A DNA stretch of 64,000 bases from Thermostichus vulcanus str. 'Rupite' (GCF_022848905.1 NZ_JAFIRA010000017.1:1-64000), one strand, 5' to 3'. Shown: positions 8,002-16,333, counted from the stretch's first letter. The notes: generated by a model from the sequence alone, not told the origin. A program made the numbers and translations.

Positions 8002-8059
8002 ATATAAGCGCACAGGCTGAATTTATTCAGCAACAGAAATAGTACATACAATAGTCCCC

Positions 8060-9232
8060 ATGAAACGGGTCACCACCACACTCAAGCTCAAGTTTCTTGA
8101 CCTCAATGTGGTCAAAGCAGAGATGTTCGACCAGACGGTTTGTGCGACAACCGAACTGGCAAACGAACTGCTCCGCATCAGTCCGAAGGAACGAAAAGCA
8201 TTGACAACCGCCAAAGTGGTGACACCACTCAAGTCGGCCCTCTCCAACCAGGTGATTCGTGTCCTGAAGGGGAAAGCCGGCCAGCGGGTCAAACACTTCA
8301 AAGTGTTCTGGCCAGAGGTCAACAACCAAAACTGGAAGCTGCACAAAATAGGCAGCACCTACTCAGTGAGCTTCCCCACAATTCAGGGTGACAAGCGGGT
8401 TCCCCTTGAGGTTAGCAGTTCCTACTATGCCGAGCGTCTTGAGCGCATCCTGGCCGAGCAGGATTGTGAACGGGGAACCTTGAAGCTGATGCAAATACGT
8501 GGGGTTTGGTATGCTGTTCTATCTATCACTTGGGAAGTTCCCGAAGTGAGCAGCACGGAGCGGCTGGGTGTTGACCGGGGGCAGAACCGTTTGGCGGTGG
8601 CGGCCACCCGTTGGGGTCGGGCGGTGTTTTTTGGGGGTGGAGAGGTAGCCTATCGTCGTCGTCGTTTCCAGAAGCGTCGCGCCCAGTTGCAGCAGGCGGG
8701 TAAATACCGAGCACTCAAGCGACTGGAGCGCAAAGAAGCCCGTTGGATGAGGGCGGTCAACCACACCGTTAGCCGTCGCATTGTGCGGTTTGCCAATGCG
8801 GTAAATGCAGATGTGTGGATGGAAGACCTCTCAGGTATCCGCCAATCCAGACAGAGCCAGAAGGCTCGCTCTGATGCCGGTAAGTCACGGCACACCTGGT
8901 CGTACTACGACCTAGAGCGGAAGGTTGCCTACAAGCTGGAGATGGCGGGTAGGACGCTGCATAAACGTCCTGCTGCCTACACATCCAAAACCGACCACAG
9001 GACAGGATTGATTGGGAAAAGGAGTGGGCATTTGTTCACCGGGCAGGACGGGTATTGCTGTGACGCGGACTGGAATGCCGCAATAAACATTGCTCGGTGG
9101 GACGGATTTTCGTGTCCTTTGAGTCTAAAAGAAGCCCTGCCCGTAATAGGCAGGGTCGGCTCAGGGGATGGGGTAGTTGGCAATCCCCTGAACTCCATGA
9201 ATACCTTGCAGTCTAAGGTTGCAAGGGGCTAG
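8060..9232 (+). CDS. tnpB: TnpB, RNA-guided nuclease of an IS200/IS605-type element
   Basis: A 390-residue protein with the split RuvC site of TnpB/Cas12 relatives: D172 in LGVDRGQNRLAV, E255 in VWMEDLSGIR and D337 in CCDADWNAAINIA. The usual four-cysteine zinc ribbon between RuvC II and III is degenerate: where CxxC...CxxC is expected the sequence reads TDHRTG and FTGQDG, with only C333-C334 near the end. The frame is intact from ATG 8060 to the stop, 10 bases before the right hairpin. In characterised relatives TnpB uses an RNA from the element's right end to cut DNA next to the target tetranucleotide. Activity of this copy is unknown. Confidence 0.9.
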   Translation: MKRVTTTLKLKFLDLNVVKAEMFDQTVCATTELANELLRISPKERKALTTAKVVTPLKSALSNQVIRVLKGKAGQRVKHFKVFWPEVNNQNWKLHKIGSTYSVSFPTIQGDKRVPLEVSSSYYAERLERILAEQDCERGTLKLMQIRGVWYAVLSITWEVPEVSSTERLGVDRGQNRLAVAATRWGRAVFFGGGEVAYRRRRFQKRRAQLQQAGKYRALKRLERKEARWMRAVNHTVSRRIVRFANAVNADVWMEDLSGIRQSRQSQKARSDAGKSRHTWSYYDLERKVAYKLEMAGRTLHKRPAAYTSKTDHRTGLIGKRSGHLFTGQDGYCCDADWNAAINIARWDGFSCPLSLKEALPVIGRVGSGDGVVGNPLNSMNTLQSKVARG

Positions 9233-9291
9233 AAGGGAGAATCCCCCGGTTTCTAACCGGGGGAGTGTCAAATTTCATCAGGTCACTAAAG
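9130..9291 (+). ncRNA. Predicted TnpB guide RNA (omega/reRNA) and its guide segment
   Basis: By analogy with IS605-family elements, the RNA scaffold covers the 3' part of tnpB plus the right end, and the guide is the flank right after TCAA, here 9272-9291. The right-end hairpin at 9243-9263 would be the scaffold's terminal stem. The 5' end given is arbitrary. The matching target-adjacent motif would be TTAC. This is inference from element architecture only. Confidence 0.35.
9243..9263 (+). repeat. Right-end hairpin of the IS element
   Basis: Identical in sequence to the left hairpin (9-bp stem, TCT loop). It is preceded directly by GAAT and followed by AGTG and then the TCAA cleavage site. 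Confidence 0.85.
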
Positions 9292-9340
9292 CCAGATCCG
9301 AGCCAGCCTCTTGTTAGATTGTTAGACATTCATGCTTTAC

Positions 9341-10297
9341 CTAAACCCGACTGAAGCCCACTATCCGTACCAACCAAAATAAGGGCAGGAGAGCCAGCAT
9401 CCAGCGATCCAGCCGCCGCAGTTGCAGGGCGTGCCAGCGCAGCGGGTGATCTGGGCCTGTTAAGCCCCGTGCCTGCATCGCCGTAGCCGTCTGTTCGGCC
9501 CGCAACAGCAGATTCTCAAAAAACCGTTCCACTAGCGCCATTAAGGTTTGGATCCCGCCCCGGAAACTCAGGGCTCCCCAGCGTACATCCCGTGTTTGCA
9601 CCGCCCGCACCAAGTTTTGCACCTCCTCCATCACCAGAGGCAGAAAGCGCAAGGCCAACGTTAGGGTGAGGATCACCTCCGCAATCGGTAAGCCCCAACC
9701 TTTCAGAGGCTGCAACAGTCGCCCGATCCCTTCCGTAATCTCTTCGGAGGCAGTGGTGAGCAAAAACAAGTTGGTGGCATAGAGCAGCGTGAACATGAGT
9801 GTGCCCAGCCGCAGCGCTACTGACAAAGAACGGCGGGAGATCTGAAATGTTCGCCCCAGTAAGGAGAAATGAACCAAACGATAGCGGTAGGGAGCCGGCC
9901 ATCGGCGAGTTTGGGCCATCCACACTCGGGTTGCCTCTTCTGGTTCAGAACTGGGGATCCCGGTCAACCCATAGCCCACCACCTGCACATCCTGTCGTTG
10001 CGGCTGCGGCGAAACCCCCAACCCATCCGGCGCCAAGCTCGTAATCCCAAAGGTGAGCAGGCTCAAGACCAGCACAAACGAGAGCTGGCGTGACCAGACC
10101 CGCCGCGGCAAGCGGGCCACGGCTGTCAGCACCAACAGGGCCACCACCACGGCTAGGCGCCAGACATTACTGGCCAGGATTGGGCTGAGCAATACACTCA
10201 GCAGCCAGAACAGCTTGACGCGCGGATCGAGGCGATGCAGCCAAGTTCGAGGTTCTTCTAGATAAACCCCAAGCGGGGCATTGCGCAGAATATCCAC
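9341..10297 (-). CDS. Energy-coupling factor transporter transmembrane subunit (EcfT/CbiQ family)
   Basis: A 318-residue membrane protein with N-terminal hydrophobic helices (LFWLLSVLLSPILAS, LAVVVALLVLTAVA, LSFVLVLSLLTFGI) and a central pair. The two coupling motifs near the C-terminal cytoplasmic helices are seen as VRAVQTRDVRW and TAMQARGLTG; the second has the classic ARG. EcfT links an S-component to two ATPases for vitamin or metal uptake; neither partner is encoded here. Plastid and cyanobacterial homologues are called Ycf92. The insert around residues 95-145 is longer than in typical EcfT. GTG start at 10297. Confidence 0.8.
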   Translation of the reverse strand: MDILRNAPLGVYLEEPRTWLHRLDPRVKLFWLLSVLLSPILASNVWRLAVVVALLVLTAVARLPRRVWSRQLSFVLVLSLLTFGITSLAPDGLGVSPQPQRQDVQVVGYGLTGIPSSEPEEATRVWMAQTRRWPAPYRYRLVHFSLLGRTFQISRRSLSVALRLGTLMFTLLYATNLFLLTTASEEITEGIGRLLQPLKGWGLPIAEVILTLTLALRFLPLVMEEVQNLVRAVQTRDVRWGALSFRGGIQTLMALVERFFENLLLRAEQTATAMQARGLTGPDHPLRWHALQLRRLDRWMLALLPLFWLVRIVGFSRV

Positions 10298-10358
10298 AAG
10301 AGCAAAAAGGGGTATTACCTATCCCCGCGAGAGGAGCAGAACCTGAGCCACAGACCCA

Positions 10359-12434
10359 TCAGGGTCGTTCCACCAAACGAGTGGTACCGGATTGTGCGGC
10401 AATCCAGCCGCCGGGAGCCCCATCCCGCTCAATGCGCAACCACACGGGAACCTGTCCTTCTCCAGACTGTACCTCCACCACCCGCAGCAGAGCTTGACGG
10501 GGGGCAGCCCCAACAATGGCTCCCGTCAGGCTAGGTTGCTGGCGAATGTTGATGCCATCATTCGAGATGACCCGCACCTGTTGCACCCCCTGCCATTCGG
10601 CTAGGGGGCCAGTCAATTCTGGCTCCGGCGGCGGAGTCGGTTCTGGCTGGGCAGAGTCGTTAATGGCAACCGGGGGCTCATCCAGTTGCACCTGCGGCTG
10701 TTCAATTGGCGGTGCTGGGGGTGGGGTGAATAGGCCCCGTAACATCTGCCAAATCACGATCAAAGAAATGATGCCAATGCTCACCACCCCGGCAAGGCGA
10801 ACCCCAGCAGGAATGGCAGGGCGATAGGGATCCCCACCGCCAGCGCGACCACGGTTTCTTCTCGGCCCAGAGCGGTTGCGGCGGTGACCCTCCAAGTCAT
10901 AGGACTCCGTCCCGCTAACGCGAAAGGAGGCACGACTGCGGGCTGGGGGAATCTCAGGTTCATCTGAATAGGGATGACCTTCCAACCCGTCTGCACTCGG
11001 ATAGGTGGGCAAATCCGCCATCCGAGGGGTGTTTAGAGGGGTGGTAGGTGGTGACAGAGCTCCCCCCCGTTGTAAGGGACTTGGGGGGCGATTCAACTCC
11101 TGCGTTTGTTCCGTAACCCGCGGGCCAACCATAGCGGGTAAATGGGGCTGAGGTGGGCTGGGGGATTGGGGAGACAACATCCCAGGGATCCCTTCCAGGG
11201 GGTCTTCACGGCTGGGCATCTCATCCAGGTAAGCCTGAACCTGAGGGTTGTCGAAGTAGGCTTGCAGAGTGGCTTGAGCGGTTTCCAAATCCCGAAATTC
11301 CGGGAAGACTTCCACTTCAAACCACTTTTCCGTAAAGCGGCACAGCCCCGGCAGTTGGTCAGGGGATCCGGCGGAGTGCTCTTCAATAAACTGCAACGCC
11401 TCTTCCTCTTGGGCTGATTGTAGATGCTGTAGGGCTTCCTCGGTGCGACCCAGCAACAGGCTGCAGATGGCTTGTTCTAGATGGACATCCTGCCGCTGCG
11501 CCAGCCGAGTCAGGTAGCCACGGGCTCGCCTGACCAGAGCAGGGCGATTGTCTAGGTAGCCACCCGCCAGCAACACCTGCGCCGCCAAGTAGGTCGCCAC
11601 CATGGAGGGCCGCTCAGCCTCCCGCTCAAACAATTCCTGTTGCTCCTTGAGGGTGAGCTGACGGCGCACCCGTTGGATAAAGCGCAGAAAATCTTCGGTG
11701 CTGAGGCCGGAGCCATCCTGGCCAGTACCCTCAATGCCGCGTCGTTCATCCAACATGGCCTTGAGGAGGGAGAGTCCCTGTTGCCGCAACAGAGCCGGAT
11801 CCTCTAAGGATCCCTTGCTGGCTTCAGCAAGGGTGCTCTGCACCGCTGCGCGATCGGGTTCGTGGCTGAGAAGTTGCAAAACGCGATAGGGGCGCAGCTT
11901 GCCCAGATCCACCCGGATCTCCGCTTGCATTTGTGGAAACGCCTGGTATTCCTCTAGCTCTGCCAAACCGGCCTGCAGAGAAAGGGCAGCCTCTTCATAG
12001 GATCCCTGCTGCCAGGCTTCTCGCCCCAACTCCAAACGACCAATGGCCCGCGACAAAATCGCATCGAAACGGGCGGGGTGCCCCTGATCCAACATCGCTT
12101 GCGCCAAATCCAAGGCGGCTTGATACTCACCGGATTCACAGTGCAAACAGAGCACTCCGGGCAGCAGTGACTCTTCCACCGTCAAAGTGGGATCCGCCGG
12201 AGTGAGGTGTTCATCGTAGTTGCGTCTTGCCTCTGGGTTGAGCAGCACAGCCGCTGCTTCTTGGATCAACTGGGCTCGACTCTCCACCGCCTCAGGCGAG
12301 AACTGCAATAACCAAGAACGCTCTCCTGGCTTGAGTTCGAGCCGTTCCTGATAAGCTTGCTCAATCTGATGCTCATCTGCCCGTGCCGACAGCATCAAAA
12401 CCCGATAGTAGTCGAGGGCCACCCGCACCGTCAT
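10359..12434 (-). CDS. Ftn2/ARC6-like cell-division protein with a C-terminal SH3b domain
   Basis: The 691-residue product begins with a J-like domain (LDYYRVLMLSARADEHQIEQAY...) lacking HPD, as in cyanobacterial Ftn2/ZipN and plant ARC6, which anchor FtsZ rings at the membrane. A long helical repeat region (about 80-400) and a proline-rich, charged linker follow, then one transmembrane helix near 546-565 (LAGVVSIGIISLIVIWQML). Normal Ftn2/ARC6 ends in an IMS (DUF4101) domain; here the last 75 residues instead read as a bacterial SH3 domain (VRVISNDGINIRQQPSLTGA...WLRIERDGAPGGWIA). ATG at 12434 matches the conserved N terminus; the longer frame to 12518 does not. Confidence 0.75.
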   Translation of the reverse strand: MTVRVALDYYRVLMLSARADEHQIEQAYQERLELKPGERSWLLQFSPEAVESRAQLIQEAAAVLLNPEARRNYDEHLTPADPTLTVEESLLPGVLCLHCESGEYQAALDLAQAMLDQGHPARFDAILSRAIGRLELGREAWQQGSYEEAALSLQAGLAELEEYQAFPQMQAEIRVDLGKLRPYRVLQLLSHEPDRAAVQSTLAEASKGSLEDPALLRQQGLSLLKAMLDERRGIEGTGQDGSGLSTEDFLRFIQRVRRQLTLKEQQELFEREAERPSMVATYLAAQVLLAGGYLDNRPALVRRARGYLTRLAQRQDVHLEQAICSLLLGRTEEALQHLQSAQEEEALQFIEEHSAGSPDQLPGLCRFTEKWFEVEVFPEFRDLETAQATLQAYFDNPQVQAYLDEMPSREDPLEGIPGMLSPQSPSPPQPHLPAMVGPRVTEQTQELNRPPSPLQRGGALSPPTTPLNTPRMADLPTYPSADGLEGHPYSDEPEIPPARSRASFRVSGTESYDLEGHRRNRSGPRRNRGRAGGGDPYRPAIPAGVRLAGVVSIGIISLIVIWQMLRGLFTPPPAPPIEQPQVQLDEPPVAINDSAQPEPTPPPEPELTGPLAEWQGVQQVRVISNDGINIRQQPSLTGAIVGAAPRQALLRVVEVQSGEGQVPVWLRIERDGAPGGWIAAQSGTTRLVERP

Positions 12435-12701
12435 GGTCTTTGTCTGCTCTCCTGTTGAATCACCGGAAGCTTGTCCTCTCCTTTCGTGTGCCCCAACGTT
12501 CAGGACACCCCATAGCAACCTGCAAGACTCCGTTTCTGTGCGGCAGCCCTAAGTGGGTTGAATAACCCTTAGCGGGATCCCTTGGTTGAGGACAACTCAC
12601 CCGAATCAGATTTACTTTAGTCCTTTTCCTCGGCAAAAGGGATCCCCTCCCTTAGAATCGGTATTTCGACTGAGGCTCCCAGATGGGGATCAACTCTGGG
12701 C

Positions 12702-13196
12702 TTACCAACCCCAACTGCCCGGCCCGCCCTTGAAAGGGCCCACCACTTTGGCGGTGATCCAGCCGCCGTAAAAACCCCCCGGTTGCGGCTGCACGAGTTC
12801 TCCCTCTACCCGGCACTCCTGCATCCGGCCCGGATAGAAGGCGAGGTAGTCGCGGATGGGTAAAAACGCTGGGCTGGGATCCGGGTAGCTCCAGGCCGCA
12901 TCGACCGCGGTTTGGGAGCCGACCTGTACCGTCCAATAGCGGGCGGATCCCTTAAACTCGCAGAAGGAGGTGCGCGGGCTGGGCTGGAGGTACTGCAGTT
13001 GAATATCGGCGGGAGGAATGTAGTACACCGGCGGGTGACTGGTTTCCAAAACCCGATAGCAGCTTTGGCTTTTGGCAATCCGCTGATCGTTAAAGATCAC
13101 TTCCACCCATTCTGAGGTGGGTTCTAGGCGGGGTGGGCGCGGATAATCCCAGACGGATTCCTGTCCGGGTTGTGGAGGAATGGGTTGGGGGCGCAT
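12702..13196 (-). CDS. DUF427 domain protein
   Basis: A 164-residue protein matching DUF427: VWDYPRPPRLEPTSEWVEVIFND, a tyrosine/proline-rich core (VYYIPPADIQ) and SFCEFKGSARYWTV. DUF427 proteins are small beta-rich proteins of unknown activity. The C-terminal tail ends in a glycine-rich stretch. ATG at 13196 begins the conserved part; the frame extends to 13262 but would run nearly into the next gene. Its stop is about 270 bases from the start of the Ftn2-like gene. Confidence 0.8.
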   Translation of the reverse strand: MRPQPIPPQPGQESVWDYPRPPRLEPTSEWVEVIFNDQRIAKSQSCYRVLETSHPPVYYIPPADIQLQYLQPSPRTSFCEFKGSARYWTVQVGSQTAVDAAWSYPDPSPAFLPIRDYLAFYPGRMQECRVEGELVQPQPGGFYGGWITAKVVGPFKGGPGSWGW

Positions 13197-13227
13197 GACC
13201 GGTTTGTGAAAATTCTTAGGAAACCCT

Positions 13228-13968
13228 CTACAGCAGGCGGGTGGCTTCCACCAGCTTGGCATACTGCACCAATAGCAGGGATTGTTGGTCTGGCAATAGC
13301 TTCACAACCCCCTGCCGAATAAAGCGATCTAACACCGCCGTTGCCGCCTCGAGGCTAACTTGGCTAATATCCGCCAAATCCTGTAGGGGTGGGTGAAAGA
13401 TGCGTACCCCCTGAGGGGTTTTCTCTCCGAAGGCTTCCCCCAGTTGCACCAGCGTATGGACTAGGCGCACCGGTGGGCTTTGCTGGCTGAGATCCGCCTG
13501 CAGGTTGGTCAGGCGCAGGCGGCGGGAGAGGCTAATGGCCAGTTGATAACACAATTGCGGCTCTTGGATCATCAATTCACTGAAAATCGCAGCCGGGATC
13601 CCGGCTACCCGCACCGTTGTTAGGGCCAGGACATCCCGAGAGCGGGGGGCTTCATCCAAAACCGCCATTTCCCCCACCCAGGAGCCTGGCCCCAAAATAG
13701 CGAGGGTTTTGGAGTTATCCTGCACGGACTCTCCATCGCGTACCCGCACCGCTCGTCGCACCTTCGCCCAACCGGAAAGCATCAGATAAACAACACTGCC
13801 CCAGGCATCTTGCATGAACAGGGCTTGTCCTGCTGAGACCTCCCGCAACTTCACCTGGGATCCCAGCCATTGCAGAGAGGCCGCCGAGATTTGTGCCAAC
13901 ATCGGCACCGCTTTTAGCTCGGCAAGAACAGCAGCCAATGAGGTGGAAACAGGAGAATTAGCAGTCAT
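13228..13968 (-). CDS. Crp/Fnr-family transcription regulator
   Basis: A 246-residue protein: a cyclic-nucleotide-binding beta barrel (residues about 20-145, with GPGSWVGEMAVLDEAPRSRDVLALT in the phosphate-cassette position), a dimerisation helix and a winged helix-turn-helix (about 170-235, LQDLADISQVSLEAATAVLDRFIRQGVV). The cassette has GEMAVLDEAPRSRDV, close to the RSA motif of cAMP-binding proteins (S retained), so cAMP binding is possible. NtcA-specific residues are not obvious. It is divergent from the sigma-factor operon, which it might regulate. Confidence 0.85.
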   Translation of the reverse strand: MTANSPVSTSLAAVLAELKAVPMLAQISAASLQWLGSQVKLREVSAGQALFMQDAWGSVVYLMLSGWAKVRRAVRVRDGESVQDNSKTLAILGPGSWVGEMAVLDEAPRSRDVLALTTVRVAGIPAAIFSELMIQEPQLCYQLAISLSRRLRLTNLQADLSQQSPPVRLVHTLVQLGEAFGEKTPQGVRIFHPPLQDLADISQVSLEAATAVLDRFIRQGVVKLLPDQQSLLLVQYAKLVEATRLL

Positions 13969-14271
13969 GCGGTAGTAGCTTCCAGACCCGGGGCAAGCTC
14001 ACTGTAGCCCAGTTGCCAAGCCAAGGGCTATCCTGCAAAAGTGCACTTAGTGGGTCAGCCTGTAGTCTCGCAGCTTGTGCCAAGATCCGGGAGGGAATCG
14101 TCTTGTCCAGGTGGTCTTGTCCGTATAATCCCGTGGCCATTGCTCCTGAGCCTGCCTTAGCTGTTCGAGGGAGGTTCCGGAACTGGGGGAACCCCTACTC
14201 TCCCATTTCGTCCAAGAAACAGAGGTTCTGCCCAGGAGGGGATCCCTCTGCTGTTGCTTCTCACCCCATGA
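13969..14271. other. Divergent intergenic region between the Crp-type regulator and the sigma-factor operon
   Basis: About 300 bases, no gene seen. It must carry promoters in both directions. The only clear element I find is TATAAT at 14124-14129 reading rightwards. No obvious Crp palindrome (TGTGA-N6-TCACA) stands out. Confidence 0.4.
14103..14129 (+). promoter_or_regulatory. Possible promoter for the sigma/anti-sigma operon
   Basis: A perfect -10 box TATAAT at 14124-14129 with TTGTCC at 14103-14108; the 15-base spacing is short. The -10 lies about 143 bases before the sigma-factor start. Confidence 0.3.
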
Positions 14272-14940
14272 ATGCCTATGAATGCTGCCCTCAGCGAAAT
14301 CAGTTGCCAGCCTTGGTCGGTTTTGGTGACGAGCGTGCCTGTGCGGCCCGAAAAGCTGACTGATTTGGATCTGGTGCTGCTTTGTCAGCAGGGATCCCAG
14401 CCCCACCGCGAGGCTTTTGCAGAGCTGATGCGTCGCTATCAAGGGCATGTGGATAAGGTGCTTTATCATCTGGCACCCGACTGGCATGACCGGCACGATT
14501 TGGCTCAGGAAGTGTGGATTCGTGCCTATCGCCACCTGAAGCGACTGCAGGAACCCGTTAAATTCCGCAGCTGGCTGGGTCGAATCGCCACCAACCTTTT
14601 TTACGACGAACTGCGCAAGCGCAAGCGGCAACAACAGCCTCTCTCCCTCGATGCCCCGATTCAAATGCGGGATAGCGAGATGGAATGGGAACTCCCCAGC
14701 GAGAGCCCCAGTCCCCACGACCACCTCACCACCTGTGAGTTTTACGAGCAATTGCACCAAGCGGTCAGGGATCTCCCTCAAGCCTTTCGCCAAACCATCC
14801 TGCTGCGGGAGATTCAGGGTATGGCCTACGAGGAGATTGCCGAAATTACAGGCGTATCTCTGGGTACAGTCAAGTCTCGCATTGCTCGTGCCCGCGCCCG
14901 TTTGCAATCCACCCTGAAACCTTATCTAGATGGTGAATGA
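14272..14940 (+). CDS. ECF-type (group 3) RNA polymerase sigma factor
   Basis: A 222-residue sigma factor. Region 2 is visible as FAELMRRYQGHVDKVLYHL...DRHDLAQEVWIRAYRHL...FRSWLGRIATNLFYDELRKRKR and region 4 as LPQAFRQTILLREIQGMAYEEIAEITGVSLGTVKSRIARARARL. There is no region 1 or 3, so it belongs to the ECF class, like cyanobacterial SigG. The stop overlaps the next start by four bases (ATGA), the classic arrangement with a cognate anti-sigma factor. Several near ATGs exist (14268-14278); 14272 is used. Confidence 0.92.
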   Translation: MPMNAALSEISCQPWSVLVTSVPVRPEKLTDLDLVLLCQQGSQPHREAFAELMRRYQGHVDKVLYHLAPDWHDRHDLAQEVWIRAYRHLKRLQEPVKFRSWLGRIATNLFYDELRKRKRQQQPLSLDAPIQMRDSEMEWELPSESPSPHDHLTTCEFYEQLHQAVRDLPQAFRQTILLREIQGMAYEEIAEITGVSLGTVKSRIARARARLQSTLKPYLDGE

Positions 14941-15518
14941 ACATGTTTCGCGGCAACTTTAACCCTAACCGGGGGGATCCCCCGCTTGATTCGCCCCCAG
15001 AGTTACCGGCAGTGGACAAACGCTTTGAGCAGTTGAGCGCCTATCTGGATGGGGAATTGTCGACCCAAGAGGCTCGACAGGTGGAGGATTGGCTGGCAAC
15101 CGATGCACAAGGGCGGCAACTGTATAGCCAGCTGGCCGCTTTGCAGGCGGGGTTGGCTAACCTGGAAGTGCCGACGATGGACAGCACCGAAACGGAGATG
15201 CTGATCAGCCGCGTTTTCGACAAATTGGATCAGGCTCCGGTGGTTCATCTGGGCTGGGGATCCCGGCAGCGGCGGCGTCATAACCCTTGGGGCCAAGTGG
15301 CAGCAGCCCTGCTGGTATTGGCAGGGGCGGGCTGGGCGGGTTGGCGTTGGTACCACCCACAGCCGTTGGTATCGCTGGAGGAGCCGCCGGTGCGGGTGGC
15401 GATTGTGCCGGCTTCTGCCCGGGTGGCGCAACGCTACCTCTTCGAGCCGGGGTATAAGCAAGACGCTTACTCGATTTTGTTTGAAGTGGCTTCCACAGGT
15501 GGAGCTGAGGTGCCCTAA
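14937..15518 (+). CDS. Anti-sigma factor, single membrane span
   Basis: A 193-residue protein. The N-terminal part (RFEQLSAYLDGELSTQEARQVEDWLATD) is the fold used by anti-sigma domains to clamp ECF sigma factors; the zinc-binding HxxxCxxC is absent, so it is of the non-zinc kind. A transmembrane helix follows (VAAALLVLAGAGWAGWRWY, about 120-138), then about 50 residues presumably outside the membrane. Translationally coupled to the sigma gene by a 4-base overlap. It likely holds the sigma factor inactive until an envelope or oxidative signal arrives; the signal is unknown. Confidence 0.85.
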   Translation: MNMFRGNFNPNRGDPPLDSPPELPAVDKRFEQLSAYLDGELSTQEARQVEDWLATDAQGRQLYSQLAALQAGLANLEVPTMDSTETEMLISRVFDKLDQAPVVHLGWGSRQRRRHNPWGQVAAALLVLAGAGWAGWRWYHPQPLVSLEEPPVRVAIVPASARVAQRYLFEPGYKQDAYSILFEVASTGGAEVP

Positions 15519-15520
15519 GG

Positions 15521-16273
15521 ATGACCCAGACAGGTGGTGTGGCAAGACGGGTTCGCTGGGCTTGGGGCTTGGGGGTATGCCTGGGTCTGTACAGCCTGGG
15601 TGCTGGGAATGTGCAGGCCCAGCTCAACTCCAACACGCGCCACTCGACCCACGGGATCCCGACTTCTGAAGCAAGCCCATCCCCGTTACAGCCCCACTTG
15701 CCCTCTGTAAAGGACTCTTCAGAGGACTCAGAGCAATCGGAATCCTCTCTTGAGGCTCAGGAACCCGGATCCGAATCCACCCCTCCCCCCAACGATCTAC
15801 CTTTTCCAGGGCGATTACCTCGCCTCACCACCCCCATGGCTCGCCCGCAAACTCCTACCCCAGAGCGGTGGCAGCCTGCGTTGCCCAGTGCAGAGGCGGA
15901 GTTGTTCCCCTTCTCCCGGTTTCCGCTCCTCGAAAAGCTGGATCCACCCCCTCCGACGTTGGCGGATCTGGGTATTCACCTGGATCGCTTGGCCCTGTTG
16001 CCGGATGCAGATCTGGCAGAACAAATGGATGTGGAATTTAGCCAACAGCTAGCCCGCCTCAACGCACAAATCGCTGACAAACAGGAGCGCCTCTATCGCC
16101 TTCTACAAGACTGGAGCTCCAGCGAAGCTGACCTCCGCCAGATTCAGGCCCAACTGAGCGAATTGCGCACCGAACGGGATCGCTTAGCCCTAGAACACCT
16201 GCTGATGCTGCGGCAGCTGCAAGACAGCTTTGCCCTACCCTTGCCCAACCGCTCTGCTGCTAGCTCCCCATAA
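15521..16273 (+). CDS. Exported coiled-coil protein in the sigma-factor operon
   Basis: A 250-residue protein starting two bases after the anti-sigma stop. It has an N-terminal signal peptide (VRWAWGLGVCLGLYSLGAGNVQAQ), a low-complexity stretch rich in Pro, Ser and Glu (about 40-130), and a C-terminal coiled coil (about 165-240: QQLARLNAQIADKQERLYRLL...LRQIQAQLSELRTERDRL). The arrangement resembles sigma/anti-sigma/periplasmic-sensor operons such as cnrYXH or Spy-like sensors, so a sensor or co-inhibitor role is possible. No known domain is recognised. Confidence 0.7.
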   Translation: MTQTGGVARRVRWAWGLGVCLGLYSLGAGNVQAQLNSNTRHSTHGIPTSEASPSPLQPHLPSVKDSSEDSEQSESSLEAQEPGSESTPPPNDLPFPGRLPRLTTPMARPQTPTPERWQPALPSAEAELFPFSRFPLLEKLDPPPPTLADLGIHLDRLALLPDADLAEQMDVEFSQQLARLNAQIADKQERLYRLLQDWSSSEADLRQIQAQLSELRTERDRLALEHLLMLRQLQDSFALPLPNRSAASSP

Positions 16274-16333
16274 GCCCAGGTTATGCTGTGACTGTGGGCA
16301 AATCCGAACACCAAAAGACAACGGAGCTGAGCG

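Larger units (their letters stand above)
7965..9271 (+). mobile_element. IS200/IS605-family element carrying only tnpB, IS608-type ends
   Basis: Left boundary: TTAC (7961-7964) then element sequence; right boundary: the element ends in TCAA (9268-9271). These are the IS608 left and right cleavage tetranucleotides. AAAG sits directly 5' of the left hairpin (7977-7980) and GAAT directly 5' of the right hairpin (9239-9242), as the IS608 guide tetranucleotides do. Both ends carry the identical 21-nt hairpin. The truncated second copy at 1-123 shows the same left boundary. No tnpA is present, so any movement would need a TnpA in trans. No target duplication is expected for this family. Confidence 0.88.

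Noticed and set aside
12545-12575. An imperfect hairpin (CTAAGTGGGTT/AACCCTTAG) before the Ftn2-like gene
   Set aside because: It has a bulge and no T tract; not strong enough to list as a terminator.
12652-12936. Long open frames antisense or out of frame to DUF427, nrdJ and other genes
   Set aside because: They shadow well-supported genes and their translations lack any recognisable family or ribosome site.
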